A DNA stretch of 64,000 bases from Nocardia testacea NBRC 100365. GTDB lineage: Bacteria > Actinomycetota > Actinomycetes > Mycobacteriales > Mycobacteriaceae. Location of the stretch: contig NZ_BAGJ01000274.1 of assembly GCF_000308775.1 (NCBI RefSeq), positions 1-64,000 of the forward strand, given 5' to 3'. How positions within the stretch are numbered: the stretch's first letter is position 1; each line of letters starts with the position of its first letter. The notes below the pieces were generated by a model. That model did not search any database and had not been told where the DNA came from. It saw only the letters and a list, made by a program, of their open reading frames with translations. The translations under genes were made by a program, and so were the position numbers. Shown here piece by piece: positions 43,368 to 52,331 of the stretch.

Positions 43368-44525
43368 CTATCGGGTGGAAAGAGTGCGAACGGGGGTGGG
43401 CGTGGTGCGCCGGAGGAGGGGCAGTACTTCCTCGCCCACGCGGTAGGCCTCTTCGAGGTGGGGATTGCCGGCGAGGATGAAGGCGTCCACGCCGATATCG
43501 ATCAATTGGTCCAGGCGTTCGGCGATCTGCTCGTAGCTACCCACCAGTCCGAACGCCGGTCCGCCGCGGATGAGGCCGAATCCGCACCACACGTTGGGTT
43601 GAACTTCGAGATCGCGGTATCCGGTGATGTGCTGCGGAACCCAGCCCTTGATCCGGGCGGCGCCGACGGAGTCGCCTTGGGCGGCACGGTCGGCCGCCGC
43701 ACGGTCGACCGACGCCCACCCCTTCTCGATCTCCGTCCACGCGGCCTCTTCGGTATGCCGCGCGACGATGTCGATGCGGACCGCGAACTTCGGTGTGCGT
43801 CCGGTTTTTTCGGAAAGCGCGCGGACCGCGTCGAACTTCGCCCGCAGGTCGTCGAACGGTTCGAGCCAGGACAGGTAGTAGTCGGCGTGCCGGCCCGCGG
43901 CATCCACGGCGGCACCGGACGACCCGGAGAAGTACACCTCGGGGAAGGGCAAGCCCGCCAGTAACGGCGGCAGCGCCGCGCCCTCGGTCCGGAAGAACCG
44001 CCCCGCGTAGTCGAACGGTGTACCGTCCCACACGCCACGCAGCACGTCGAGGAACTCCGAGGTGCGCGCATAGCGGTCGTCATGGGCCACCTTGTCGCCC
44101 CACCACAACTGCGGCGCACCACCGCCGCCGCTGATGATGTTGTAGACCAGGCGTCCCCCGGTGGCACGCTGCAGGCTCGCCGACATCCGGGCGGCCTGCA
44201 CCGGGTGCAGGAACCCGGGCTGGAACGCCACCATGAAGCGGTAGGTATCGCTTTCCCGGGCGAGTGCGGACGCGGTGGCCCACGGGTCCTCGGTGATCGG
44301 GAAGGAGGGCAGCAGCCCACCGACGAACCCCGCGGACTCCGATGCCTTCACCACCGCGGCCATATGGTCGATATAGCTGTATCCGTCCAGCCTGCCGCCC
44401 CGGATCGCGGGGGCGATATTGCCCGGCCCGTGGCCGCCGGCATGCCCCCGGTTGTAGCGGCGTGGCGTGCGCAACGACGCGTGGTCGCCCTCCATGCCGA
44501 TGCGCCAGTAGAAGTCCGTGCTCAC
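43368..44525 (-). CDS. LLM-class flavin-dependent monooxygenase (SsuD-like)
   Basis: A 385-residue luciferase-like monooxygenase of the alkanesulfonate monooxygenase type. Landmarks are DGYSYIDHMAAVVKASESAG, RFMVAFQPGFLHPVQAARMS, ATGGRLVYNIISGGGG and GLVGSYEQIAERLDQLIDIG. The family uses FMNH2 and O2 to cleave C-S bonds of sulfonates or oxidise sulfones. The GTG at 44525 overlaps the previous stop (GTGA). It is the second of two such genes in tandem. Confidence 0.88.
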   Translation of the reverse strand: MSTDFYWRIGMEGDHASLRTPRRYNRGHAGGHGPGNIAPAIRGGRLDGYSYIDHMAAVVKASESAGFVGGLLPSFPITEDPWATASALARESDTYRFMVAFQPGFLHPVQAARMSASLQRATGGRLVYNIISGGGGAPQLWWGDKVAHDDRYARTSEFLDVLRGVWDGTPFDYAGRFFRTEGAALPPLLAGLPFPEVYFSGSSGAAVDAAGRHADYYLSWLEPFDDLRAKFDAVRALSEKTGRTPKFAVRIDIVARHTEEAAWTEIEKGWASVDRAAADRAAQGDSVGAARIKGWVPQHITGYRDLEVQPNVWCGFGLIRGGPAFGLVGSYEQIAERLDQLIDIGVDAFILAGNPHLEEAYRVGEEVLPLLRRTTPTPVRTLSTR

Positions 44526-45568
44526 GCGTGGTTCTCCTGTCCTGCGAGAGTGCGGCCGGCCGGGTCGGCGAGGTGTAGCAGGTGCTCACCGGCTCGGTGC
44601 AGTTCCTCGATATGCGGATGCCCGGTCAGTTCGAATATCTCGATACCGCGCGTCCGGTGGTCCGAAAGCGCCTGCGCCACCTGTTCGTAACTCCCGACCA
44701 GGCCGATCGGCTGTGCGTAGCCGATGCGGTCGAAGCCCGACCAGCGGAAATCGTCGAGTGCGAGCGCGCGGACCTCGGCGTCGTCCGCCTTCGGATGGAC
44801 CTCGCGCCACTGGCGCACGACCCGTGCCCACGCCTCGTCCTCGGTCTCCCGGGCGATGACGGGCAGGGCGAGTCCCGCCCGCACGGTGCGCCCGAACCTG
44901 CTCGCCGCAGCCCGCAGGGATGTCACCGCATCCTCCACGCCGTCCGCGGTCTCGGTGAATATGTGCACGTCACCGTGCTCGGCCGATAGTTCGATCGCCT
45001 CGGCCGAATCGCCGGACAGGTGGACGCGGGGGAAGGGCAGACCCGACAGAATGCCACGGAATCCGCCATCGATGACTTCGTAGTAGTCGCCGGCGAATTC
45101 GAACCCGGTACCCCCGAACCGTCCGGGCAGCACCTGCTCCTCGTTCCACACGCCCCGTGCGACGGCGAGGAATTCGGCTGCCCGCCGGTAACGATCGGCA
45201 CCGGTGATCCGATCACCGCGGGCCGTGGCGTCGTCGGCGTCGGTCTCGACGCGCAATCGCCAGTCGAGCCGGCCGTTCGAAAGTCGTTGCAGGGTAGCCG
45301 ACAACTTGGCCGCGTACACCGGTGTCCCGAACGCGGGATGGAATTCGACGCCGACGCGCAGATGCCGGGTCTGCCGGAGGGCGGAGCCGGCGACCACCCA
45401 CGACTCCTCACCCTGCGGGTCGTAGGGGGCGACGACACCGTCGAGTCCGGACAGTTCGGCGGCGAGGACGACCTGGTCGAGGAAATCGAATCCGCCGCGG
45501 TGGGCGGAGACGGAGCCGACATGGCGGCCGTCCCCGCGCACCGGGAGCTCCCACAGGAACTCGGTCAC
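44522..45568 (-). CDS. LLM-class flavin-dependent monooxygenase (second paralogue)
   Basis: A 348-residue LLM protein. The frame has TLQRLSNGRLDWRLRVETDA, DRYRRAAEFLAVARGVWNEE, GLPFPRVHLSGDSAEAIELS and GLVGSYEQVAQALSDHRTRG. The GTG at 45568 overlaps the stop of the desulfinase-like gene (GTGA). It is clearly diverged from its neighbour, which suggests the pair act on different intermediates or on successive oxidation steps. An FMN reductase is not encoded in this operon. Confidence 0.88.
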   Translation of the reverse strand: MTEFLWELPVRGDGRHVGSVSAHRGGFDFLDQVVLAAELSGLDGVVAPYDPQGEESWVVAGSALRQTRHLRVGVEFHPAFGTPVYAAKLSATLQRLSNGRLDWRLRVETDADDATARGDRITGADRYRRAAEFLAVARGVWNEEQVLPGRFGGTGFEFAGDYYEVIDGGFRGILSGLPFPRVHLSGDSAEAIELSAEHGDVHIFTETADGVEDAVTSLRAAASRFGRTVRAGLALPVIARETEDEAWARVVRQWREVHPKADDAEVRALALDDFRWSGFDRIGYAQPIGLVGSYEQVAQALSDHRTRGIEIFELTGHPHIEELHRAGEHLLHLADPAGRTLAGQENHA

Positions 45569-46614
45569 GACGATGCCTCGCTTTCGGCGGCGAGCCGGGC
45601 ACTCGCCTGCTGCAGGGGTTCCGGGGCCACCCACGAGGCGAGTTCGAAGTCCGTGGCGAGGAAGCCGTGGGTGTAGAGGAACTGCTTCTGCACGTCGAGC
45701 AGTTCGATCCGCTCCTCGGACAGCGTCGGGTGCAGGCCGCGGTGGAATGTGCCGCCGTACGCGGCGTGAACACCCACCGCGCCGGAGAAGGTCTCCCGGG
45801 CCAGTACGGCGCGGACCTCGTCGAGGTTGCCGGCGGCCCAGTTCGCGGCCCGTAGCGTCTGTACGAGGAACCCGACCACCAGTTCGGGGCGCGACTCCAG
45901 CAGATCCGCGTGCACGGTGATCGGGCGCGGGGTGCCGTTGTTGACGCGCGAGCGCTTCGATTCGGTGGCATCTAGATCCACCGCGATACGCAGGCCGTGT
46001 TCGCGGGCGATCTCCTGGGCGCGGGCGCCCTTGACGTAGATCGCGTCGACGTCTCCGGCGAGCAGCGCCTCCACGCCCCAGGTGGTGATCCGGCGACCCG
46101 TCGCGCTCTCGCCCCGCACCTGCGGGTCGCGCTCGACCGCGACCTCGACGGGCCGGACGTCGGCCCAGGTGAGGCCACCGAGTGCGAGCGCACTCGCGAA
46201 TCCGTGCAGCGCCATCGCCCGGGGGAAACTGCGTGCCCGGTCCTGTGCCCAGGCCGGGACCGCGATCCGCAGCCCGGCGAGGTCACCCGGTCCGGATGCG
46301 GGTGAATCGGGTGCCACCAGGATCGCTTGTGCTTCGTCGATCCAGGTCAGGCCGATCAGTCTGGTGGGGGAGCCCTCGGCCCGCGCCGCGAGGGCGGGCA
46401 CATTGCCGCCCTCGCGGATCAGGCCCGGCAGCCGGTGGTCGAAGTGTCGCGGCGCCAGTTCGGGACCGGCATCCTGCAACACTCCCAGACCGATTCCCGC
46501 CGCGGCGGCGGTCTCGCCCAGCCAGCCCAGACTGTGGGCCAGGCCGCTCGCGGTGGGCACGGGGCACCGGGTGTACCAGAGGGTGTCGAGGACGGGGTCG
46601 GCGGCAGCGGTCAT
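45565..46614 (-). CDS. DszB-like sulfinate desulfinase
   Basis: A 349-residue protein with a substrate-binding-protein fold but no signal peptide. Around residue 17 it has LWYTRCPVPTASG, matching the YSNCPVPNA of DszB (2-hydroxybiphenyl-2-sulfinate desulfinase), where Cys27 is the nucleophile. His57 (PRHFDH) and Arg67 (LIREGGNVP) lie ten residues apart, the same spacing as DszB His60 and Arg70. The C-terminus, LLDVQKQFLYTHGFLATDFE with SWVAPEPLQQA, also matches. So I predict release of sulfite from an organic sulfinate. The ATG at 46614 has AAGGAG at 9 bases. The DszB sequences and numbering are from memory. Confidence 0.75.
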   Translation of the reverse strand: MTAAADPVLDTLWYTRCPVPTASGLAHSLGWLGETAAAAGIGLGVLQDAGPELAPRHFDHRLPGLIREGGNVPALAARAEGSPTRLIGLTWIDEAQAILVAPDSPASGPGDLAGLRIAVPAWAQDRARSFPRAMALHGFASALALGGLTWADVRPVEVAVERDPQVRGESATGRRITTWGVEALLAGDVDAIYVKGARAQEIAREHGLRIAVDLDATESKRSRVNNGTPRPITVHADLLESRPELVVGFLVQTLRAANWAAGNLDEVRAVLARETFSGAVGVHAAYGGTFHRGLHPTLSEERIELLDVQKQFLYTHGFLATDFELASWVAPEPLQQASARLAAESEASS

Positions 46615-46625
46615 CGCGTGCTCCT

Positions 46626-47423
46626 TCAGGGGGTTGCGGGGGAACGGGTGCGGCCGACACCCAGCTCGGCCAGGAATGCGGCGCGGTAGCGCAGGGACTC
46701 CGGATCGGTGCGGTCCCGGGGGCGGGCCAGGTCGATGTCGGTATCGACGGCGAACCGGCCCTCGTTGAGGATCAGTACCCGGTCGGCCAGCCGGACCGCT
46801 TCGTCGACGTCGTGGGTCACCAGGAGCACGGCCGGCCGGTGCCGCGCGACGAGGTCGCCGACCAGATCCTGCATCTGGAGCCGGGTCAGCGCGTCGAGCG
46901 CCGCGAACGGCTCGTCGAGCAGCAGCAGTTCCGGTTCGCGTACCAGGGCCCGGGCCAGCGCCACCCGCTGTGCCTCGCCACCCGACAGCGTCGAGGGCCA
47001 CTGGCGCGCCTTGCCCTCGAGGTTGACCTCGGCCAGTGCGCGGGTGGCACGTTCCTTCGTCTCGGCGCTGCGGCGCTGACCGATGGTGACGTTGCCGAGA
47101 ACCCGTTTCGACGGGATCAATCGCGGTTCTTGGTAGACGGTCGTCCGGCGTGCCGGTACGAGAATCTTTCCTCCGTCCGGTTTCTCGAGACCCGTCAGCA
47201 GCCGCAGCAGGGTGGTCTTCCCGGTTCCGGACGGACCGAGCAGGACGACGAACTCACCCCGGCGGATCTCCAGGTCGACCCCGTCGAGAACGGGAGTGAC
47301 GCCGAACTTCTTGCGCAGGCCCGTGATCGACACCGCCACCGGTTCACCCGCTCTGCGGGCGGTGGCCGACGCGGGGCTCTGGGCACGGGTGGACAACGGA
47401 GGCAGGGGTGCTTCGGGGATCAT
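46626..47423 (-). CDS. ABC transporter ATP-binding protein, SsuB/TauB-type
   Basis: A 265-residue ATPase. The Walker A GPSGTGKTTLLRL, the Q-loop YQEPRLIPSKRVLGNV, signature LSGGEAQRVALARALV, Walker B LLLLDEPFAALDALTR and H-loop LLVTHDVDEAVRLADRV are all present. It is of the nitrate/sulfonate/taurine family. It overlaps the permease gene by 4 bases (ATGA) and energises import by that permease and the lipoprotein below. Confidence 0.9.
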   Translation of the reverse strand: MIPEAPLPPLSTRAQSPASATARRAGEPVAVSITGLRKKFGVTPVLDGVDLEIRRGEFVVLLGPSGTGKTTLLRLLTGLEKPDGGKILVPARRTTVYQEPRLIPSKRVLGNVTIGQRRSAETKERATRALAEVNLEGKARQWPSTLSGGEAQRVALARALVREPELLLLDEPFAALDALTRLQMQDLVGDLVARHRPAVLLVTHDVDEAVRLADRVLILNEGRFAVDTDIDLARPRDRTDPESLRYRAAFLAELGVGRTRSPATP

Positions 47424-48283
47424 CGGGTGGCCACCTGCCCACGCCACGGCATCGCGAACCGTTCGATGATCCGGACGATCCCGTCGAAGATCAGGCCCAG
47501 CACCGCGTACAGCACTACGCAGAGCACCATGTAGTCGGTGCGGTTGTACTCCTGGGCGAGGGTCACCAGGTAGCCGATCCCCTCCCTGGTCCCCACCTGT
47601 TCTGCCGCGATCAGGCCGGTGATCGCGATGGACAGGCATATCCGCAGTGCCATCAGCACACCGGGAAGCGCCGAGGGGAGGATCACCTCGAACACCAGGC
47701 GCGGGCCTCGCGATCCGAAGCTCCGCGCCGCTTCGACCATCTTGCGGTCGACATTGCGGACGCCGAGATAGGTATATGCGTACATCGGCCCGACCGTGGC
47801 GAACGCGATGAGCAGCACCTTGAACGTCTCGTCGATACCGAACCAGGCGATGAAAAGGGGAACCAGGGCGAGGAACGGAACCGCTCGGTTGATCTGCATG
47901 GTCGAGTCCACGAGTTCCTCGCCGAGGCTCGACAACCCGGACAGGACACCGAGGATCAACCCGGCCGCTACCCCGAACAACACACCGAGGGCGGCACGAT
48001 TGAACGAGGCGATCGAGAAGTCGACGAGCTGTCCCGTCTCGTACAACTCCGCGAAAGCCGTCCACACCTTCGGCGGCCCGGCCAGGATCTCCTCGGGAAT
48101 CACACCGGTCGCCGAACCGATCCACCACACCGCGACGAGCAGGGCGGGCACGAGAAAACGCAGCGGGATCGACACCCATCGGGGCCGGCGCCGGCCGCCC
48201 CGGTACCGCGGCACCTCGAGGTCGGGTTCCCCGAAACGCCGCCCGGCTCCGCCCTGCGCACGCGGCGTCGTCACGACGGCCAT
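47420..48283 (-). CDS. ABC transporter permease, SsuC-type
   Basis: A 287-residue permease with about six membrane helices and the EAA-like loop (YLGVRNVDRKMVEAARSFGS, with LPSALPGVLMALRICLSIAI). Typical of sulfonate, nitrate and taurine importers (BPD_transp_1). The ATG at 48283 is chosen as GGGAGATGAG precedes it and the frame further up is not conserved. One base separates it from the binding-protein gene. Confidence 0.9.
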   Translation of the reverse strand: MAVVTTPRAQGGAGRRFGEPDLEVPRYRGGRRRPRWVSIPLRFLVPALLVAVWWIGSATGVIPEEILAGPPKVWTAFAELYETGQLVDFSIASFNRAALGVLFGVAAGLILGVLSGLSSLGEELVDSTMQINRAVPFLALVPLFIAWFGIDETFKVLLIAFATVGPMYAYTYLGVRNVDRKMVEAARSFGSRGPRLVFEVILPSALPGVLMALRICLSIAITGLIAAEQVGTREGIGYLVTLAQEYNRTDYMVLCVVLYAVLGLIFDGIVRIIERFAMPWRGQVATR

Positions 48284-48284
48284 C

Positions 48285-49346
48285 TCATCTCCCTGTGGTC
48301 GGCGCGGGCCGGTTTCCGGCGGCGGCGAGCTTTTCCGCGAGCGGGTAGAAGACGTCCGCCGCGGTGACGGCACGGGTGATCACACCGTTCTCGTAGAACA
48401 GATCCGCCACGTCCTGCAGGTCGGCCGCGTCCTCGGCGGTCGGGTAGTGCGGCACCGACGCCCGGCGCCCGAGGTCGATCGCGCGCGCGAGCCGGTCCCC
48501 GGACAGCGCGCGCGGCCCGGCCTTCTCGAACACGTTCTCGAAGTCCTCGGGGTTGGCCCGCTGACGTTCGACCAACTGCTGCAACGTCTCGAGATACTTC
48601 GCGGCGACGTCGGGCCGCTTGTCGAGTACTTCGGTGCGGAACGCGACGATCGTATTGTCCGTCGAGCCGACGGTGGCCTCGGTCGCGATCTCGACGGCTC
48701 CGCGGGCCTTGGCTTCCGCGTACGGGTCGTTGAACGAGGCCCAGGCGTCGACCTGCCCGGTGGAGAAGGCGGAGGCGGCGTCCGATATCTGCAGGGGCAC
48801 CCGCTCGACCCGGTCGGCCGGAATCCCGGCCTGCGCCAATGCCTTCAGCGTGATGTACTCACCCTTGCCCGCCGGATTGACGGCGACTCGCTTACCGACG
48901 AGGTCTTTCACCTCCTGGATCCCCGAGTCCGGTGAGGCGATGATCCCGGCCTGATCCTGATCCACCGGGTCGGCGACCGCGATGATCCGTACGCCGACAT
49001 CCTTGGAGAGCGCGCCGACGACCGGACTGTAGGCGCCACCGGAGACATCGAGCTCGCCGGCGTTGAACAACTTGAGATTCGCGCTGAACGACGGCGGCGC
49101 CTTGACCCACTCGACCTTCGCGCCCAATGGAGCGAGCGCTTCGTCGAAAGTACCGTCTCGCTTGGCGACGGCGAGCGGACCGGAATTGCCTTCGTCGGTG
49201 ACCCTGAGGACGAAGGTGGCGCCGCCGCCCGCCGCGGAATCGTCCGGGCCGGCTCCGCCGGAGCCACACGCGGCGGCAACCAGCGCGACGACGGGAAGGA
49301 TCGCGAGAGCGGCGCGCACTCGAGGTGGTCGGCGGTGGGGACGCAT
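48285..49346 (-). CDS. Substrate-binding lipoprotein, SsuA-type
   Basis: A 353-residue lipoprotein with a lipobox at VALVAAACGSGGAG (Cys27). The mature part follows the SsuA/NMT1 pattern: AKVEWVKAPPSFSANLKLFN, DLVGKRVAVNPAGKGEYITL, and ASAFSTGQVDAWASFNDPYA. It is expected to bind an organosulfonate or related sulfur compound outside the membrane. It starts the eight-gene operon. The promoter lies in the 260-base gap shared with the IclR gene. Confidence 0.9.
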   Translation of the reverse strand: MRPHRRPPRVRAALAILPVVALVAAACGSGGAGPDDSAAGGGATFVLRVTDEGNSGPLAVAKRDGTFDEALAPLGAKVEWVKAPPSFSANLKLFNAGELDVSGGAYSPVVGALSKDVGVRIIAVADPVDQDQAGIIASPDSGIQEVKDLVGKRVAVNPAGKGEYITLKALAQAGIPADRVERVPLQISDAASAFSTGQVDAWASFNDPYAEAKARGAVEIATEATVGSTDNTIVAFRTEVLDKRPDVAAKYLETLQQLVERQRANPEDFENVFEKAGPRALSGDRLARAIDLGRRASVPHYPTAEDAADLQDVADLFYENGVITRAVTAADVFYPLAEKLAAAGNRPAPTTGR

Positions 49347-49610
49347 ATCGGCTCCTGGTCGGGCGAGGGCTGGTACTCGAGGAAGCTATGCGGCAGTCAT
49401 GCGGGTGCCCACCCTTACCGTTCCGTTGACTGGAAAGCTTGACTCGGCGACCGGATATATGTTTGCCCTTCCCGGTGTCCAGAAATCGCGAAAATGCTCG
49501 GATAATAGCCACGACGGGGAGCCCGGTGGTTGCTGCGGTCGAAACAATTCTTTCCACAATCCGGAAAAACCGGTGCCCGATCCGCTCGTGTTCCGTGCTA
49601 GCTTCACCAT
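49347..49610. promoter_or_regulatory. Divergent promoter region, sulfur operon and IclR regulator
   Basis: About 265 bases between two divergent start codons. It is less GC-rich than its flanks (ATATATG near 49457, AATTCTTTCCACAAT near 49547), as promoter DNA tends to be. I could not fix a clear -35/-10 pair or an IclR palindrome by eye. Confidence 0.5.
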
Positions 49611-50366
49611 GTGGAGCCCAGATCCCCGGCCACCGGCCAACTCCAGTCCGTCACCCGCGCTCTGGCCGTCCTCGCCTGCTTCCGTAACGGCGAGGACCTC
49701 GGTGTCTCCGAGATCGCCCGGCGGCTGGATCTGCCGGTGAGCACAACCCATCGCCTGCTCTCCGCACTCGTCGAGGCAGGCTTTCTCGACAAGATGGACT
49801 CGCCCAGCCGGTACCGCCTGGGGACCGCGCTCGCCGAATACGGTCAGATCGCCTATCGGCAGCACCGCATTCACCTCGCGGAACCACACCTGGAGGAGCT
49901 GGCGCGGATCACGGGCGCAAAAGCCTCCATCGCCGCGCGGCACGGTAACGATGCGGTACTGCTGGGAACCAGCAGCTGGCGCGAAGCGGACGGCCATGAA
50001 CTGCAAGGTCTCCGGCTTCCCCTCCACGCCAGCGCGCTCGGCAAGGTGCTCCTGGCCTGGGCGCAGACCGGCGAGGACGAGTTGACCCGGCTGCCGTACG
50101 ACCGTGGCACCGCACGGTCGATTTCCGGGCCGGTGGAACTCGGCAAGGAACTCGCTCATACGCGGGAACGCGGCTACGCGTTCAACGACGAGGAGCTCGT
50201 GCGCGGATTCCGGACCATCGGCGTACCGATAGGTGACGAGTCGGGGCAGGTGCGGTTCGCGCTCGGGCTGCGCGGGCCGGTCGAGCTGATGATCGACGAA
50301 CGGGTTCCGTTCTTCGTCGACCTCGCGAAAGTCACCGCCCGGGAGATCGCGGGCGTCCTCCACTGA
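49611..50366 (+). CDS. IclR-family transcriptional regulator
   Basis: A 251-residue IclR protein. It has an N-terminal winged helix (QSVTRALAVLACFRNGEDLG, VSEIARRLDLPVSTTHRLLS) and a C-terminal effector domain (RLPLHASALGKVLLAWAQTG, TRERGYAFNDEELVRGFRTI with GVPIGDESGQVRFAL). The start is the GTG at 49611, without a clear Shine-Dalgarno. It is divergent from the sulfur operon and upstream of the rhamnose operon. Divergent placement favours the sulfur genes as the target, but the rhamnose genes have their own LacI regulator. Confidence 0.88.
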   Translation: MEPRSPATGQLQSVTRALAVLACFRNGEDLGVSEIARRLDLPVSTTHRLLSALVEAGFLDKMDSPSRYRLGTALAEYGQIAYRQHRIHLAEPHLEELARITGAKASIAARHGNDAVLLGTSSWREADGHELQGLRLPLHASALGKVLLAWAQTGEDELTRLPYDRGTARSISGPVELGKELAHTRERGYAFNDEELVRGFRTIGVPIGDESGQVRFALGLRGPVELMIDERVPFFVDLAKVTAREIAGVLH

Positions 50367-50532
50367 GGCCGGAACGTCCGGATCGCTCTCGCGGGTGCGC
50401 GGTGCCGGACCGTCCTCGAACTGCCGGCGATCATTCGAGTGCCGATGGCCGCACGGTTCTACCGCTTCGGCCGGTGCTCGGTGGGGGTTGACTGCGTCAC
50501 CTTTCAGCCTTTACGGTGGCGCCGCTCACATA

Positions 50533-50546
50533 TTAAAACGTTTCAA
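50533..50546. promoter_or_regulatory. LacI-type operator palindrome before the rhamnose operon
   Basis: TTAAAACGTTTCAA has a central CG and reads as a near-perfect inverted repeat (one mismatch pair in 14), matching the usual LacI-family operator core AAACGTTT. It is 19 bases before the mutarotase ATG, where a bound repressor would block transcription. The operon encodes its own LacI protein at 58293-59324. Confidence 0.6.
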
Positions 50547-50564
50547 CGACGAGGCGGAGCCCCG

Positions 50565-50909
50565 ATGCCCGATACCATCGAACGAGTCTGTTTCCTGCTG
50601 ACCTTGCGTCCGGAACGGACCGACGACTATCTGGCCGCCCACGCCACGGTGTGGCCGGACATGCTGGACGCGCTGCGAGCGGCGGGTTGGACGAACTATT
50701 CGCTGTTCCTCCGGCCGGAAGACGGCCTGGTCGTGGGCTACCTGGAGACGCCGGACTTCGCGCGGGCCCAGGCCGCGATGGCGGCCACCGAGGTCAATAC
50801 GCGCTGGCAGGCGACGATGGCCGAGTACTTCCAGGCGCCCGCTGTCGCGCCAGGTGCGCGGCCGGACGAGACGATGCACCGCCTCACCGAGTACTTCCAC
50901 CTGGACTGA
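50565..50909 (+). CDS. rhaM: L-rhamnose mutarotase
   Basis: A 114-residue protein of the RhaM family: RVCFLLTLRPERTDDYLAAH, ATVWPDMLDALRAAGWTNYS, LFLRPEDGLVVGYLETPDF and MHRLTEYFHLD. It catalyses exchange of alpha and beta anomers of L-rhamnose. The ATG at 50565 has GAGGCGGAG upstream, and homology begins there; a longer frame goes up to 50439 without conservation. It is the first gene of the rhamnose operon. Confidence 0.92.
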   Translation: MPDTIERVCFLLTLRPERTDDYLAAHATVWPDMLDALRAAGWTNYSLFLRPEDGLVVGYLETPDFARAQAAMAATEVNTRWQATMAEYFQAPAVAPGARPDETMHRLTEYFHLD

Positions 50910-50965
50910 GCCGACGGCTCGCCCCGACTTCCCCCTGAGAACCCTGCTAGACCCCGAGGAAGACC

Positions 50966-52330
50966 ATGAAGGTAGGCGCACGAACCACCACCGGGTGGAA
51001 AGCGACGATATCCGTCGCGATGTCCAATTACATCGAGGCGGGTTCCATCATCGCCATCGCCACGAGCCTGACCTTCTGGCAGGACGCGTTCGGCATCAGC
51101 AATTTCGCCGTCGGACTGCTGGCCGCGTTGAGTGCCAACGCCTTCGGCGCGGCGATCGGCGCGGGTATCGGCGGGCCGCTGTGCGACCGCTTCGGACGTA
51201 AGGCGATCTACACCTACGACCTGCTGGTGTACATGGCGGGAGTGTTGCTCGCGACGTTCGCGATGAACTTCGGCATGCTGCTGGCCGCCTTCGTGATCAC
51301 CGGTATCGCGGTGGGTGCGGGGGTGCCGGCCTCCTGGACCTATATCGCCGAGCAGGCGCCCACCACCGACCGTGCCCGCCACGTCGGTACCGCGCAGCTG
51401 GCCTGGTCGGTCGGGCCGCTGGTCGGGTTCGCGCTGGCCGCCGCGCTGGCGCCGATGGGGTTGCTCGGGTCGCGGTTGATCTTCCTGCACTTGTTCGTGG
51501 TGGCGGCGGTGGTCTGGTGGATCCGGCAGGGTCTGACCGAATCCAAGATCTGGCAGGACGAAGCGGGATCCGGTGCGGTGGCGCCGGTGCGGTCGGCCAC
51601 CGGCGGACAGGGGTTGCGCGGGCTCTTCTCGCGCCGGATCAATATCACCGCGTTGCTCGTGCTGATGGGCATCTACGGTTTCTGGAACACCGTCGCCGGT
51701 CAGGCCGGTATCTTCATGCCGCGGGTCTACGACAGCGCGGGGGTGCACAGCGCCGTTGCGCAGAACCTGCTGCAGGTGCTGGTGTGGGGCTGCACCGTCA
51801 CGGCGACCTACTTCGGGTTCATGGCCTACGCCGACCGGATCTCTCAGCGGCTGCTGTATGTGATCGGCGCGGCGCTCGGTGTGCTGGCCTGGTGCGTCCT
51901 GGTGTTCTTCACCGACGCCGGGATGCCGACGCTGCTGATCTTCGCGGTGCTGTGGGGCGTCTCCAGCAGTATCGGTGCGCAGGCCTTCTACAGCCTGTGG
52001 ACCAGCGAACTCTTCGCCACTCCCTACCGCGCCAGCGCGCAGGGTTTCATGTTCTTCGTGGTGCGCTCGGCGACCGGCCTGCTGAGCTACTTCTTCCCGA
52101 CCATGCTGGCCGCCACCGGGCTCACCGTGGTCGGTCTGCTGCTGATCGGCCTGCTCACCGTGGCCCTCGCGATCGGCGCGATCTTCGCCCCGCGCACGCA
52201 GGGCAAGACGTTGCGTGAAATCGAGGAGGAGCGCTACGGCAGCCCGGTCACCGGATCCGCGAGCGCCGGGGTGCTCCCCGAGACCGGAATCGGTCGCGGC
52301 CTCGAGGGTGCTCCGGTGGGAGGCCACTGA
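50966..52330 (+). CDS. MFS sugar transporter, probable L-rhamnose uptake
   Basis: A 454-residue MFS transporter with 12 predicted helices. The sugar-porter-like loop GPLCDRFGRKAIYTYDLLVY after helix 2 and WTYIAEQAPTTDRARHVGTA after helix 4 are typical. The C-terminal loop carries ALGVLAWCVLVFFTD and KTLREIEEERYG. Its place between mutarotase and isomerase genes predicts L-rhamnose/H+ symport. There is no ABC uptake system in the operon. Confidence 0.88.
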   Translation: MKVGARTTTGWKATISVAMSNYIEAGSIIAIATSLTFWQDAFGISNFAVGLLAALSANAFGAAIGAGIGGPLCDRFGRKAIYTYDLLVYMAGVLLATFAMNFGMLLAAFVITGIAVGAGVPASWTYIAEQAPTTDRARHVGTAQLAWSVGPLVGFALAAALAPMGLLGSRLIFLHLFVVAAVVWWIRQGLTESKIWQDEAGSGAVAPVRSATGGQGLRGLFSRRINITALLVLMGIYGFWNTVAGQAGIFMPRVYDSAGVHSAVAQNLLQVLVWGCTVTATYFGFMAYADRISQRLLYVIGAALGVLAWCVLVFFTDAGMPTLLIFAVLWGVSSSIGAQAFYSLWTSELFATPYRASAQGFMFFVVRSATGLLSYFFPTMLAATGLTVVGLLLIGLLTVALAIGAIFAPRTQGKTLREIEEERYGSPVTGSASAGVLPETGIGRGLEGAPVGGH

Positions 52331-52331
52331 G

